NCBI RefSeq assembly: GCF_018531195.1
Contig: NZ_JAHDYS010000018.1
Location: 1-64,000 of the forward strand
Direction of reading: 5' to 3'
From: Pelotalea chapellei
GTDB lineage: Bacteria; Desulfobacterota; Desulfuromonadia; Geobacterales; Pseudopelobacteraceae
Length of the DNA: 64,000 bases
The notes beneath the pieces are model-generated. The model was given only the letters and a program-made list of their open reading frames with translations. It was not told where the DNA came from and ran no database searches. This document shows, piece after piece, positions 9,035-18,027 of the stretch (positions within the stretch are counted from its first letter, which is position 1; each line of letters begins with the position of its first letter). A program made the translations under genes and the position numbers.

Positions 9035-9203
9035 CGGATTTCCCCGGTAGACCCATCAACAAGCCGCTGCCTCGCGTTAAATTAGGAACAAGTACAGAGA
9101 TTACTTGCTCATCAGCAGGGGGTCAACAGGAATGGCCTGTCTGCGACCATTCGTCAATCAATAAGGGAAATATAGTGGAAAAACGACAGGAGGGTTCTGG
9201 GAA

Positions 9204-9542
9204 CTAGCAGGAATGCTCTTCGGATTCAAGCTCCAGAAATTTGAAGCGGGACTGGTCCCATGGCATAGGCAGCTTCACCTCGCCACAGGACTCACAGGAC
9301 ATGACCGGCACCAGCGCGGAGACAACAAAACGGAAATTGAGGTGGCTCTCATGCAACCAACGTGTCCTTTGAGTTCCAGCCTGCACGAGGTTGGATCCAC
9401 AGCACGGACAAGGTGCTATTCCACCTTTATGGTTACGGATGTGAATTTCCGTAATACCGGTCTGCTCATCCATGGTTACATGTGAAATGTTCCATTCGGA
9501 AGAGAGCCCCAGAATAGCTGAGTATAATGTGTGATCGAGCAT
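9204..9542 (-). CDS. Solo ISL3-transposase-like zinc-binding protein
   Basis: 112 aa. The sequence follows the N-terminal zinc-binding domain of ISL3-family transposases: a TLYSAILGLSSEWNISHVTM opening, a GITEIHIRN strand, the first pair CPCCG, a tryptophan-containing R-W-L-H-E segment (ISL3 proteins have R-x-W-R-H-L-D), and the second pair CESCG followed by the KLPMPW strand. A full transposase would continue about 300 residues with a DDE domain; here the frame stops after EEHSC and nothing similar follows on either strand. It is either a truncated remnant of an insertion sequence or a domesticated DNA-binding protein. No terminal repeats were seen around it. Confidence 0.6.
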   Translation of the reverse strand: MLDHTLYSAILGLSSEWNISHVTMDEQTGITEIHIRNHKGGIAPCPCCGSNLVQAGTQRTRWLHESHLNFRFVVSALVPVMSCESCGEVKLPMPWDQSRFKFLELESEEHSC

Positions 9543-9874
9543 ATTTGATGGCCTGAGTGGTCCTGATAAAGGGCAGGTATATCAAAACAATAAAAGAATG
9601 TCATTTCTTTACACTTTCCATGCCAGCTCTCATTAATAGAAAACCCTCGACTTATGAGGCATTTTCCCAATGCCGGTCCGGAATCGATCAAAATCGCAGA
9701 GTCATTCATTTTGGCCAGGGGTTTACTCAAGAACCTTCCTGAATATGGGCCTGAAGCTGTTTTACAGATCTTGGTGATTTTTTGGACATGCAAAAATGTT
9801 TGCAGGGGTCGCCAAACCTCTATATTCTCATAAATGACAGCGTGGCTTTGAACCCACGGAAAGACAGGATACAG
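9543..9874. other. Intergenic region upstream of sensor kinase
   Basis: 332 bases between the small zinc protein (minus) and the kinase ATG at 9875. Open frames here lack recognisable composition or family features. The kinase frame is open to 9782, but no ribosome site supports the upstream starts. I see no clear promoter. Confidence 0.5.
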
Positions 9875-11494
9875 ATGAAACCTATTCAACCAGATCTGGA
9901 TGACAACCTGGAATTTCAGAAAAGATCTCTGACAGACCGCCAGCGGAAGATTATCTTTTCACCGTTGCGACTTGTAGTGACACTTGCAGTCTGTATCTTC
10001 CTCATTGAATTTATGAACATGATTCTGATTGAAAAATACACCAAGCTATCTGTGGCTCAGGAGACCCTGCTTGATGCTACTTTTCTGACAATAGCCCTTA
10101 TTCCGATTCTGTATTTTTACCTGTTCAGACCCCTCCTGCACCTCATCAAAGACTACGAACTGACAGAAGGTCAATTAAAATCCTACCAGACTCAACTGGA
10201 GCATAAAGTAGCGAAGCGAACAAGGGATCTTGAAGATGCGCTTGAAAATCTCAGAAAGGAAAATGAAAAAAAACGCCTGACAAAATTAGCACTGAGCGAA
10301 AGTGAAGCGCGTTTCAGGCAACTTTTCGACCAGTGTGAAGATGCCGTTATCCTGATTGAACAGGAGAGCGGAGCGATTATTGACATAAACCCTACCACGG
10401 AAGAAATTTTCCGCAAACAGCGAGAAGATATCATGGCCGGTGGCCTGCCGGTGCTATGCTCCCAGGCAGAGCAGTTTCCACGGCTGAAATTGATTCTTGA
10501 TGACATTGCCCGTAGAAATGTTTCCAATCTGATCGACCGTTTCAAATGCACAGTTGCTCCCGGTGAAGAACGAATTCTTTCTTTCAGGGGGAAACCGATC
10601 ACTCTCCAGGGCAGCAAAGTGGTGTATGCCACCTTTAGGGACATCACGACGCGTGTGCGCCTCGAGGAAGAAGCTCTCGAAATTCAGGCCCGCCTCATTC
10701 AGGCCAACCGTATGACCTCGCTAGGCCAACTGGTGGCAAGCGTGGCCCACGAGATCAACAATCCCAACAACTATATCCTCATGAATGCCACCTTGCTGCA
10801 ACAGACCTGGAGAGATATCCACAGTGTTCTTCGGGACCGTTTCGAGCGGGAAGGCGATTTCATGATTGGCCGCACCACCTTCAGTGAAGCTGCCACATTT
10901 CTCCCGGAAGTATATGAGGGCATTGCAGAAGGGGCACGACGGATCAGCGAGATCGTGGAGAATTTAAAGGAACATGGCCGCGACGACCGGACGCTTACCC
11001 AACTGACAAATCTTAATGAAGTTGTCCGCCTGTCCGTGTCACTTCTGAACCATATGATAGCTCGGACAACCCATCATTTCACCCTTGAGCTGGGCGAAAA
11101 TCTCCCGGCGGTACGAAGTGGCCTTGGACAACTGCAGCAGGTGGTAATAAATTTAATCACCAATGCTCTCCAGGCACTCCCCGATGCCGAACACGGCATA
11201 CGTGTTTCCACCGGCCTGTCGGAAGACGGCCAGCAGGTTGTATTGAGTATTCACGATGAGGGGGAAGGCATCCCGGAAAAAATAGCCTCACGCATCATGG
11301 AACCTTTTTTTACTACCCGGCTGGATCGGGGAGGCACAGGGCTTGGGCTGGCAATCTGCTACAACATTGTCAACGATTACGGTGGAACCATTGAATTTGA
11401 TTCTGAACCGGGCAAAGGGACAACATTTACCGTAAGCCTGCAGCAGGCTGAAAACTGTGGTGATAATGCGAGGGAATGCCATGCTGGAAAATAG
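9875..11494 (+). CDS. PAS sensor histidine kinase
   Basis: 539 aa membrane kinase. Two transmembrane helices (about 31-50 and 66-84) enclose a very short outer loop. A coiled coil (95-140), a PAS domain (about 143-270), a HisKA helix with SVAHEINNPNNYILMN (phospho-acceptor His292), and a HATPase_c domain follow, with N-box NLITNAL, G1 DEGEGIP, F-box EPFFTTR and G2 GGTGLGLAI. All catalytic motifs are intact. The tiny periplasmic loop suggests sensing by the PAS domain or through the membrane. ATG 9875 is used because upstream in-frame starts have no ribosome site. The stop overlaps the response regulator start by 14 bases, so the pair is coupled and probably cognate. Confidence 0.9.
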   Translation: MKPIQPDLDDNLEFQKRSLTDRQRKIIFSPLRLVVTLAVCIFLIEFMNMILIEKYTKLSVAQETLLDATFLTIALIPILYFYLFRPLLHLIKDYELTEGQLKSYQTQLEHKVAKRTRDLEDALENLRKENEKKRLTKLALSESEARFRQLFDQCEDAVILIEQESGAIIDINPTTEEIFRKQREDIMAGGLPVLCSQAEQFPRLKLILDDIARRNVSNLIDRFKCTVAPGEERILSFRGKPITLQGSKVVYATFRDITTRVRLEEEALEIQARLIQANRMTSLGQLVASVAHEINNPNNYILMNATLLQQTWRDIHSVLRDRFEREGDFMIGRTTFSEAATFLPEVYEGIAEGARRISEIVENLKEHGRDDRTLTQLTNLNEVVRLSVSLLNHMIARTTHHFTLELGENLPAVRSGLGQLQQVVINLITNALQALPDAEHGIRVSTGLSEDGQQVVLSIHDEGEGIPEKIASRIMEPFFTTRLDRGGTGLGLAICYNIVNDYGGTIEFDSEPGKGTTFTVSLQQAENCGDNARECHAGK

Positions 11495-12920
11495 CAGCTT
11501 TCATGTTCTTGTGGTGGACGACGAACAGAACACAATCAAGGCTTGTGCAGCCACGCTCAAGATGAATGACATCAAGAATGTCACGACCGAGTCCGATAGC
11601 CGCAAGCTCATGGACATCATGGCCGCCAAGCCGGTTGATATCGTGCTGCTCGATCTGTTCATGCCGCACGTGTCCGGCATGGAAATCCTGCCCGTCCTGC
11701 GGGAACGCTACCCGCATGTGCCTGTGATAGTGGTGACTGCTGCCTACGAGTTGGACCGTGCCGTAGAATGCATGAAAATGGGCGCCTTTGACTTTCTGAT
11801 TAAGCCGGTGGAAAGTGATCGACTGGTAACCACCATTACCAAGGCAATTGAATGGCGTATGCTTAACGACCAGATCAGCGACCTCAGGGATCATCTGGTG
11901 AGCGACTATCTGGACAATCCTGCCGCTTTTGATGAAATTGTTACCTGCAGTCGAAAAATGCACTCTATTTTTCAGTACATCGAGGTAGTGGCACGCTCCA
12001 ACAGGCCGGTCATGATTACCGGTGAATCGGGTACCGGCAAAGAGTTGGTGGCCCGGGCAATCCACCGTCTGAGCGGATGCAGCGGCAAATTGGTGTCCGT
12101 CAACCTGGCTGGCCTGGATGACACCATGTTTTCCGACACCCTCTTCGGCCATCGCAAGGGCGCATTTACCAATGCCGATCAGGCCCGGGAAGGATTGATT
12201 GTTCAAGCAGCCGGGGGTGTTCTGTTCATGGATGAAATCGGTGATCTCGGCGAGTCTTCCCAGATCAAGCTCCTGCGTCTGCTACAAGAGCGGGAATTCT
12301 ATCCGGTCGGCTCCGATGCTCCCCGCAAATGCGAAGCCCGCATCGTCTGCGCCAGCAACAAGAACATCAAAGACCTGGTGGCTTCGGGCCGCTTCCGTAA
12401 TGACCTCTATTACCGGCTCTGCATGCATCATGTCATGCTGCCCCCCCTCAGGGAACGCAAAGAGGATATCCCCCTGCTCGTGGAGCATTTCATTGCCCAG
12501 GAAGCCAAGGAAAACGGGCAGCGCGCACCCTCCTATCCTCGAGAACTCCTGGCATTGCTGAATACCTATCATTTCCCCGGCAATATCCGGGAGCTGCAGG
12601 GTATGGTCATTGATGCCGTGACGCGCCGCCAGTCGGGCATGATTTCCATGGAATCGTTCCGCAGGCTGATTGCACCCGGCCTCACTCTGGAGATATCGAT
12701 AAGGCCGAAAATGGACCATGAAGCTCTTCGACAGAAACTCGAAGAAATCTGGGGACACTTTCCAACCCTGCGGGAAGCGGAAGAATGCGTCATAGATACC
12801 GCCCTTAAACTGGCCGGCGGCAATCAGGGCATTGCAGCCGCAATGCTTGGCCTGAAACGCCAGACCCTGAACATGAGACTGAAATCTCGACTTGAGCGGG
12901 AGATTAATCAGGAACCCTGA
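11481..12920 (+). CDS. Sigma-54-dependent response regulator (NtrC family)
   Basis: 479 aa. Receiver domain (8-125) with VLVVDDEQ, phospho-acceptor Asp58 in VLLDLFMP and the KPV switch lysine; AAA+ sigma-54 activation domain (about 158-385) with Walker A GESGTGKE, GAFTNA in place of the usual GAFTGA sigma-54 loop, Walker B VLFMDEIGDL, and R-finger region FRNDLYYRL; Fis-type helix-turn-helix at the C-terminus (GGNQGIAAAMLGLKRQTLNM). ATG 11481 has GAGGGA upstream. A sigma-54-like promoter lies 240 bases downstream before the copper/heme protein unit, so I infer that this regulator activates that unit. Confidence 0.92.
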   Translation: MLENSSFHVLVVDDEQNTIKACAATLKMNDIKNVTTESDSRKLMDIMAAKPVDIVLLDLFMPHVSGMEILPVLRERYPHVPVIVVTAAYELDRAVECMKMGAFDFLIKPVESDRLVTTITKAIEWRMLNDQISDLRDHLVSDYLDNPAAFDEIVTCSRKMHSIFQYIEVVARSNRPVMITGESGTGKELVARAIHRLSGCSGKLVSVNLAGLDDTMFSDTLFGHRKGAFTNADQAREGLIVQAAGGVLFMDEIGDLGESSQIKLLRLLQEREFYPVGSDAPRKCEARIVCASNKNIKDLVASGRFRNDLYYRLCMHHVMLPPLRERKEDIPLLVEHFIAQEAKENGQRAPSYPRELLALLNTYHFPGNIRELQGMVIDAVTRRQSGMISMESFRRLIAPGLTLEISIRPKMDHEALRQKLEEIWGHFPTLREAEECVIDTALKLAGGNQGIAAAMLGLKRQTLNMRLKSRLEREINQEP

Positions 12921-13158
12921 AGATTAATCCCAAACCTTGAAACGGGACAAAGCAGTTCCTTATCGATCCCATACCCCTGCAAATATATTGGCGCCGCACT
13001 TCAGGAGCCATTTCATCCTGCTTATGCATTGCAAGCAACTCACAAGCTCCTCTGCTTGCGTCTGACTGCCCTTTCCTTGCATCTCCCACAGCACGCCACC
13101 CCCACCCTCAAAGATCCCAAGACTTCGAAATTATTGAATTTTTATCAGAAATATAACT
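12921..13158. other. Intergenic region before the oxidase unit
   Basis: About 240 bases with no coding features. It probably holds the upstream activator sites for the sigma-54-like promoter at 13159. I found no clear dyad, and no rho-independent terminator for the regulator gene. Confidence 0.5.
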
Positions 13159-13174
13159 TGGCATGATTCCTGTT
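13159..13174 (+). promoter_or_regulatory. Sigma-54-like promoter of the oxidase unit
   Basis: TGGCATGATTCCTGTT compared with the consensus TGGCACG-N4-TTGCW has the invariant GG at -24, the correct spacing and G at -12, with three mismatches (C to T, T to C, and C to T at -12). It is 54 bases upstream of the first gene and just downstream of a sigma-54 activator gene. The mismatch at the -12 C lowers confidence. Confidence 0.45.
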
Positions 13175-13227
13175 ATCTAGCCTTACCGAAAACACATCAT
13201 GAATTTTTTCCTGGCAAGGAGCTTTAT

Positions 13228-15231
13228 ATGAGGAACCTCCGGATATCACTGGCAAGTTGTGCTGCGCTGCTGGCGCTCTCGACAACAGCGCCACTCCATG
13301 CTGCATTGTCATCGGTAGCAGGAATACAGAGCGGCACCCCACCGGTCCTGAGCGAGGTGACCGCCGCCGGCAATCCTGCCAACGTTGCCGTTAGCCTGGC
13401 AACAGGCTTTCCGCTCTGGTACAAGGACAGCAACAATCTCAAGCTGGAGCTCTGCCTGGACCAGACGGTGGTCAAGCAGGGTGGCGGCACCTTCATTCCC
13501 TGCCTGACGGCCGAACCTTTCAACGGCAGCCCTATCTCGTTCCCCAACAACTTTGGGCCTGAAGCCTTTTACTGGGCTGCGGTTGCGGTTAATCCCAATC
13601 TGGTCAGCACAGTCAACGGCACGCCGGTGGCATGGAATGCACTGCTGGTGATGGGACAGGAAGCGGCCTTCGTGAATGGCATCAGCGCCGAAGGAAACCA
13701 GGCGGTTTTCTCGCGCATCAGAGTACGGATCAATGTACCTGTCCCCGGCACCTATCGGGTGACCCACCCCTTCGGCACCCGCGATTATGTGGTAGCGGCC
13801 GGCGTCACAGGGGTGCGCGATATCAACCAGACCCAGGATCTCGGACTTGAAATAACCGACACCTTTCTGACCTCTCTGTCCGATGCTCCCCTGCCTCCCC
13901 CGTTTCCCCAGCCAACGCCGCCGTCATTACCGTTCGGCCTGCATGGCGGCATTATTGATCAGGACGGAAAAAGCATAGGTCCTTTCCTCACTCCGAGGAC
14001 ACCACTGGTAACCGCTGCCAATGGCGCCGTCTATCTCGCTGATACCGGCACTGTCCTGGCGCATAACGAGGTCCCGATAAATCCCGGTCCCTTTGGCGAC
14101 TTCTTCAGAATCGAACTTGTCGGGGACGCCACCGGCACGATCGGTTCCATTCCCGCTGGCGTGATTCTCAATCCTGCCGATAACAACCAACGAGTAGAAA
14201 TCAATACGTTCCAGGTCAGCGGCAAGTTGTTCAATGATGGCCTGAATACCGCCCCGATTGCACACCAGGTCAGTGTTTCAACCGCCATGAACACGCCGGT
14301 CACCATTGATGTCAGCCAGTCCGTGTCAGATCCGATCTCCGCTACCAACGTGCATGGTATCAACCCCCAGGCCATCGGCATCTTCGTCACCCCCTCCGAT
14401 ATTCGTCGCTCCTCCTCATTCATTACGGGCAAGGGGGCCACGGTACGCCGCTTCATCAATACATCCACCGGCAAGGCCACCCTGACCTATACCCCCGCCA
14501 CCGGCGACACCGGCCTGGACAGCTTTCAATACGTTGTCCAGGATACCGGCGGATTGATTTCGGCGCCGGCTACTGTAAGCGTCACTGTAGAAAACCTGGC
14601 AGTTACCTCAGCCGTGTACCGCCCCAAATTTAACAAATGGCGCATCGAAGGGAACAGCTCGAGCACCGCCAGCAATCTGATCGTCCTGGCCTCCGACCCC
14701 ATTGCGATTCTTTCCGGGGCCAATGAATCACCTGCAGTGACCACCCAGGCCAGCGGAACAACCTCACTGGCTGTCGGAAAGGAAAGTATCGATTTCACCC
14801 TCAACCTGGCAAAGTTGCCGTCAACCAAAGTGACTGCAGTACATGTTCACTACGGTGCACCCGGCGCCAGCGGGCCGGTCCTGTTCTCTTTATATGACGA
14901 CCTGGACGGCCCCTTCGCCACCCCTTCCACCGGCCGCCTGACCTTTGGAAATCTGCAGCAGCGCGCGGATATCGGCATCCTGACCTTCACCGATGCTATC
15001 AATGCCATCATGGCGGGCACGACCTATGTCAATGTCCATACCGCCGCAAACCCGTCAGGAGAAATTCGCGGACAACTTGTGGCCCGTCCCTTGGGCAATG
15101 CAGTTGTGTCCAGCGACGGCAGTTGGAACTACAAACGCAGATCGACGATCAATCCGCTGGGTGTGCGCGGTATCAACGCCATTTCCAGCAACGGGGTTCG
15201 ATTGTTGGGAATCCCGCTTTCAATCCGTTAA
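13228..15231 (+). CDS. Exported cadherin/Ig-like protein with embedded CHRD domain
   Basis: 667 aa with a Sec signal peptide (1-26, ending PLHAA). Residues 27-220 are a beta-rich domain, followed by a proline-rich linker (PLPPPFPQPTPPSLPF, about 222-238). Residues 350-455 form a cadherin/Ig-like domain (TLTYTPATGDTGLDSFQYVV). A CHRD domain (about 495-619, SGANESPAVTT..AVHVHYGAPGASG..SGEIRGQL) is inserted inside a second Ig-like domain whose two halves (459-494 and 620-667) match the C-terminus of the next gene product. It is a surface or periplasmic scaffold with no visible enzyme motif. GGAG is well placed before ATG 13228. First gene of the five-gene unit. Confidence 0.75.
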   Translation: MRNLRISLASCAALLALSTTAPLHAALSSVAGIQSGTPPVLSEVTAAGNPANVAVSLATGFPLWYKDSNNLKLELCLDQTVVKQGGGTFIPCLTAEPFNGSPISFPNNFGPEAFYWAAVAVNPNLVSTVNGTPVAWNALLVMGQEAAFVNGISAEGNQAVFSRIRVRINVPVPGTYRVTHPFGTRDYVVAAGVTGVRDINQTQDLGLEITDTFLTSLSDAPLPPPFPQPTPPSLPFGLHGGIIDQDGKSIGPFLTPRTPLVTAANGAVYLADTGTVLAHNEVPINPGPFGDFFRIELVGDATGTIGSIPAGVILNPADNNQRVEINTFQVSGKLFNDGLNTAPIAHQVSVSTAMNTPVTIDVSQSVSDPISATNVHGINPQAIGIFVTPSDIRRSSSFITGKGATVRRFINTSTGKATLTYTPATGDTGLDSFQYVVQDTGGLISAPATVSVTVENLAVTSAVYRPKFNKWRIEGNSSSTASNLIVLASDPIAILSGANESPAVTTQASGTTSLAVGKESIDFTLNLAKLPSTKVTAVHVHYGAPGASGPVLFSLYDDLDGPFATPSTGRLTFGNLQQRADIGILTFTDAINAIMAGTTYVNVHTAANPSGEIRGQLVARPLGNAVVSSDGSWNYKRRSTINPLGVRGINAISSNGVRLLGIPLSIR

Positions 15232-15264
15232 AAGTTACGATCGAAGATATGAAAAGGAGTGAAC

Positions 15265-16644
15265 ATGAGCATTAACAGACGCCAGTTCCTAAAAATCGCC
15301 TCCAGCGGCATGGCCGCCGTGGCGGTCGGCGCCGCCGGAGGATACAACCTTTTCTGGCGGGATGGCGAAGCCATGGCCGCCACCCCCACCCTGATACTTT
15401 CCATGGAAGCTGCCCTGATGGAGATGAGCGACAAAGTTCAGCTGCCGGTGTGGGTATTCCAGAAGGGGGGTGATGTTCCCCGGTGTCCTGGTATCGCCAT
15501 TTTCAGCGTCGAAGGGGACAAAATCGACATCAAGATCACCAACAATTTGACGGTGAGACATGCTTTTTTTATCCCCGGAGTGGTGGACAGCGGAGACATT
15601 CTGCCCGGTCAGACCGTAACCGTGAGCTTTAACGCCCCGGCCGCCGGCACCTACATGTATTACGATAACAGCAATGCCCCCATGAACCGGGTCATGGGAC
15701 TTCACGGCCCGCTGGTGGTGCTGCCGCGGATACCCTTTACGCCATACACCAATCCGCCCACCAGCATGCAGAACCTGTTCAACGACCTGGGAAGGACGTC
15801 CCACTTCCCGGGAAGCCCCTGGGATCCGGCCCGCAATTGGTTCTGGTTTCTAAACAGTTTTGACCCTATCAAGAATGCCGCCGCAGCCGCATCACCGTCG
15901 ATGAGCGCCAGCAGCTTTACCAACGGGTATCTGTCACAGTATTTCACCATCAGCGGCAAGAGCGGTTTCTTCTCTTCCCATGACCATAATATTCGTTTGT
16001 CCGGCAACGTCGGGCAGCCCTGCCTGGTGCGCTGTATGAACGCGGGGCTGATCACCCACTCGTACCACCTGCATGGCAACCATGCTTATCAACTTACCAA
16101 TAGTGATTTTGACAAAGGTACCACTGTTGTCAGCGACAACCTTCGCATGCTGGATGCCTGGCCCTTGGCCCCCCTGCAAGGCAAGGACATGCTGGTGCCG
16201 TTTATCCAGCCTCCGGATATTCCCAAATCCAAATGGCCGCCAGTACAGGAGAAATTCCCGCTGGACTTCCCGATGCACTGCCACACCGAACCATCCCAGA
16301 CAGCAGCCGGCGGCAATTACCCCCACGGCCTGTTGACCCACTTTATCATCACCGGACCCATAAACTCGGCCGATGGGGTGGTGCAGGTAACCAAAGCAGA
16401 GGTGCGCCTCAAATTCGGCAAGTTGTCCATATCGGGTGTTTCATCCCAGCCTGTGGGAACAATCCTGGAAGTCCGGGCAGGCTCAGGGGCATCCGACACC
16501 ATCATCGGCACCACAACTGTCAAGAGCGGCGGAACGTGGGCCTTCACCGGCAGGGCGCTAAAAACTCTGGTGAACAGGTCACTCAGCGTCACCACCCAGG
16601 GTGGCGGCCCCCAGCGCCTGGATGTACGGCCGGTAATGCGCTAG
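15265..16644 (+). CDS. Tat-exported multicopper oxidase-like protein (domain-3-type ligands)
   Basis: 459 aa. The N-terminus SINRRQFLKIASSGMA is a twin-arginine signal, so the protein should be exported folded. A cupredoxin domain (about 75-155) lacks the HxHG copper motif that first domains of laccases have. The second cupredoxin domain carries HSYHLHGNH (265-273), the type-1/type-3 motif, and MHCH (337-340) with the coupling Cys339, followed by His354 and His359. A C-terminal Ig-like domain (371-459) resembles the split domain of the preceding protein. ATG 15265 follows AAAGGAG by 6 bases. The missing first-domain HxH pairs occur in the next gene product, suggesting that the two form one enzyme. 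Confidence 0.8.
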   Translation: MSINRRQFLKIASSGMAAVAVGAAGGYNLFWRDGEAMAATPTLILSMEAALMEMSDKVQLPVWVFQKGGDVPRCPGIAIFSVEGDKIDIKITNNLTVRHAFFIPGVVDSGDILPGQTVTVSFNAPAAGTYMYYDNSNAPMNRVMGLHGPLVVLPRIPFTPYTNPPTSMQNLFNDLGRTSHFPGSPWDPARNWFWFLNSFDPIKNAAAAASPSMSASSFTNGYLSQYFTISGKSGFFSSHDHNIRLSGNVGQPCLVRCMNAGLITHSYHLHGNHAYQLTNSDFDKGTTVVSDNLRMLDAWPLAPLQGKDMLVPFIQPPDIPKSKWPPVQEKFPLDFPMHCHTEPSQTAAGGNYPHGLLTHFIITGPINSADGVVQVTKAEVRLKFGKLSISGVSSQPVGTILEVRAGSGASDTIIGTTTVKSGGTWAFTGRALKTLVNRSLSVTTQGGGPQRLDVRPVMR

Positions 16645-16680
16645 CCGAAAAACCGATACTTTTTACGAGGAGACATAACC

Positions 16681-18012
16681 ATGGCTGTAATACCAAGAGA
16701 CCAGGGCCATCCCTATGATGAAAACGACCCGATGGAGCGGATCATGTTTTTGCAGCATGGTGTTGCCGAACCTGACAGCTTTGACCTCATCGATCGCGCC
16801 GGGATAGTCAATCCTATTTTACTTCCCCAGGCGGACGGCAGCCCGCAACCCACTGATCGCCGGGTAAGTCTGTTAACTCCCGACACCGTAGCTGCCCTTC
16901 AGGCAACTTTAACTCCAGGCAGCGCCCCGGAAAGCTATACCTTGCCTACCCCGGACCGCATTGCCACACCTGACCGTTCCTTCGCACGCACTAACGTTCA
17001 TGGACTAACCGTGCCGGTACCCTATCCGACCAAAGCAGGAGCATTGGCCGTGGAGGTATGGGGTTTTGTGGACCCTGCCGGCGCCATTGCCCCCTGGTTC
17101 CCAGGAACCACCATCCGCTGCAAGGAGGGCGAACTGGTTCATTCCACCCTTTTGCCGAAAAAAGGGAGCCACACCATCCACCACCACGGCATCGAGCCGA
17201 CTCCCATGAATGATGGCGTAGGCCATGCCACCTTCCTCGTTGCAGGGGGGGGTTACACTTATCAGTGGCTGGCCCCTGATGCGGGCACCTACTTTTATCA
17301 TTGTCACAAGAACACGGTCCTGCACTTTGAGCTGGGTATGTACGGCCTGCTGATCTCCGATCCCAACGTGCCCAATGCGCCTTTCATCGATGGCGGCCCG
17401 GGTGCCGTGTACCGCGGCAATACGATCCGCAATTACCACAAAGAAGCCATCTGGGTCCTGGACGACATCGACAGCCGCTGGCATGAGACGGTTCAACCGC
17501 AGCATGGCGTCGGAGCCGGCATGGGCGGTACCGGTGTCGGCGCCGAATTTACTACAATCGGCCAGAACACCGGCATCGAGCTGCACCGTTTTGAGCCCGA
17601 CTTCTTCGTAGTATCAGGAGTCTTTGCCGATCCGGCAAGTCAGCCCAAGCCGAACCTGATCACCAACACCTTGGTATCGCCTGTGATGAACCGGGGAGAA
17701 ACCCTGCTTATCAGGACCTTGAACGCCAGCTACACCGTTGTAACGCTCAAGTTTCCCTCGCAAATTGATCCCGAGGTTATCGCTATGGATGGGAGAACCT
17801 TCGGCCGTGCACCGTTCATGAGCTACTCACGCCCTTTCAAGCTCTCGACCCAGAACCGGCAGCTCACCTTTACCACTGCTAATCGCTGGGACCTGCTGAT
17901 AGACACAAGCTCCGTTCCGAGTGGAACACATTTTGTCGATGCAGAATTTCGTCATTGGAGAACCAACGACCTCCTGAGAACGGTCACCATGCAGATAGTA
18001 GTTAACAGCTAG
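16681..18012 (+). CDS. Multicopper oxidase-like protein (domain-1-type ligands), no leader
   Basis: 443 aa cupredoxin-type protein without a visible signal peptide. It carries the HTIHHHG motif (164-170, equivalent to the laccase HWHG) and YFYHCHKNTVLHFELGMYG with His207, Cys208, His209, His215 and Met220, a complete type-1 site flanked by the trinuclear-site histidines. A second cupredoxin-like domain (about 300-443) has no copper motif. It supplies the HxH pairs missing from the Tat-exported protein encoded just upstream. GAGGAGA precedes ATG 16681. With no leader it may be co-exported with its Tat-bearing neighbour; alternatively it stays in the cytoplasm. Confidence 0.78.
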   Translation: MAVIPRDQGHPYDENDPMERIMFLQHGVAEPDSFDLIDRAGIVNPILLPQADGSPQPTDRRVSLLTPDTVAALQATLTPGSAPESYTLPTPDRIATPDRSFARTNVHGLTVPVPYPTKAGALAVEVWGFVDPAGAIAPWFPGTTIRCKEGELVHSTLLPKKGSHTIHHHGIEPTPMNDGVGHATFLVAGGGYTYQWLAPDAGTYFYHCHKNTVLHFELGMYGLLISDPNVPNAPFIDGGPGAVYRGNTIRNYHKEAIWVLDDIDSRWHETVQPQHGVGAGMGGTGVGAEFTTIGQNTGIELHRFEPDFFVVSGVFADPASQPKPNLITNTLVSPVMNRGETLLIRTLNASYTVVTLKFPSQIDPEVIAMDGRTFGRAPFMSYSRPFKLSTQNRQLTFTTANRWDLLIDTSSVPSGTHFVDAEFRHWRTNDLLRTVTMQIVVNS

Positions 18013-18027
18013 CCGACAAGGACCTCT

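Noticed and set aside
11427-12206. 259-aa open frame on the minus strand
   Set aside because: Antisense to the sigma-54 regulator, whose motifs are intact.
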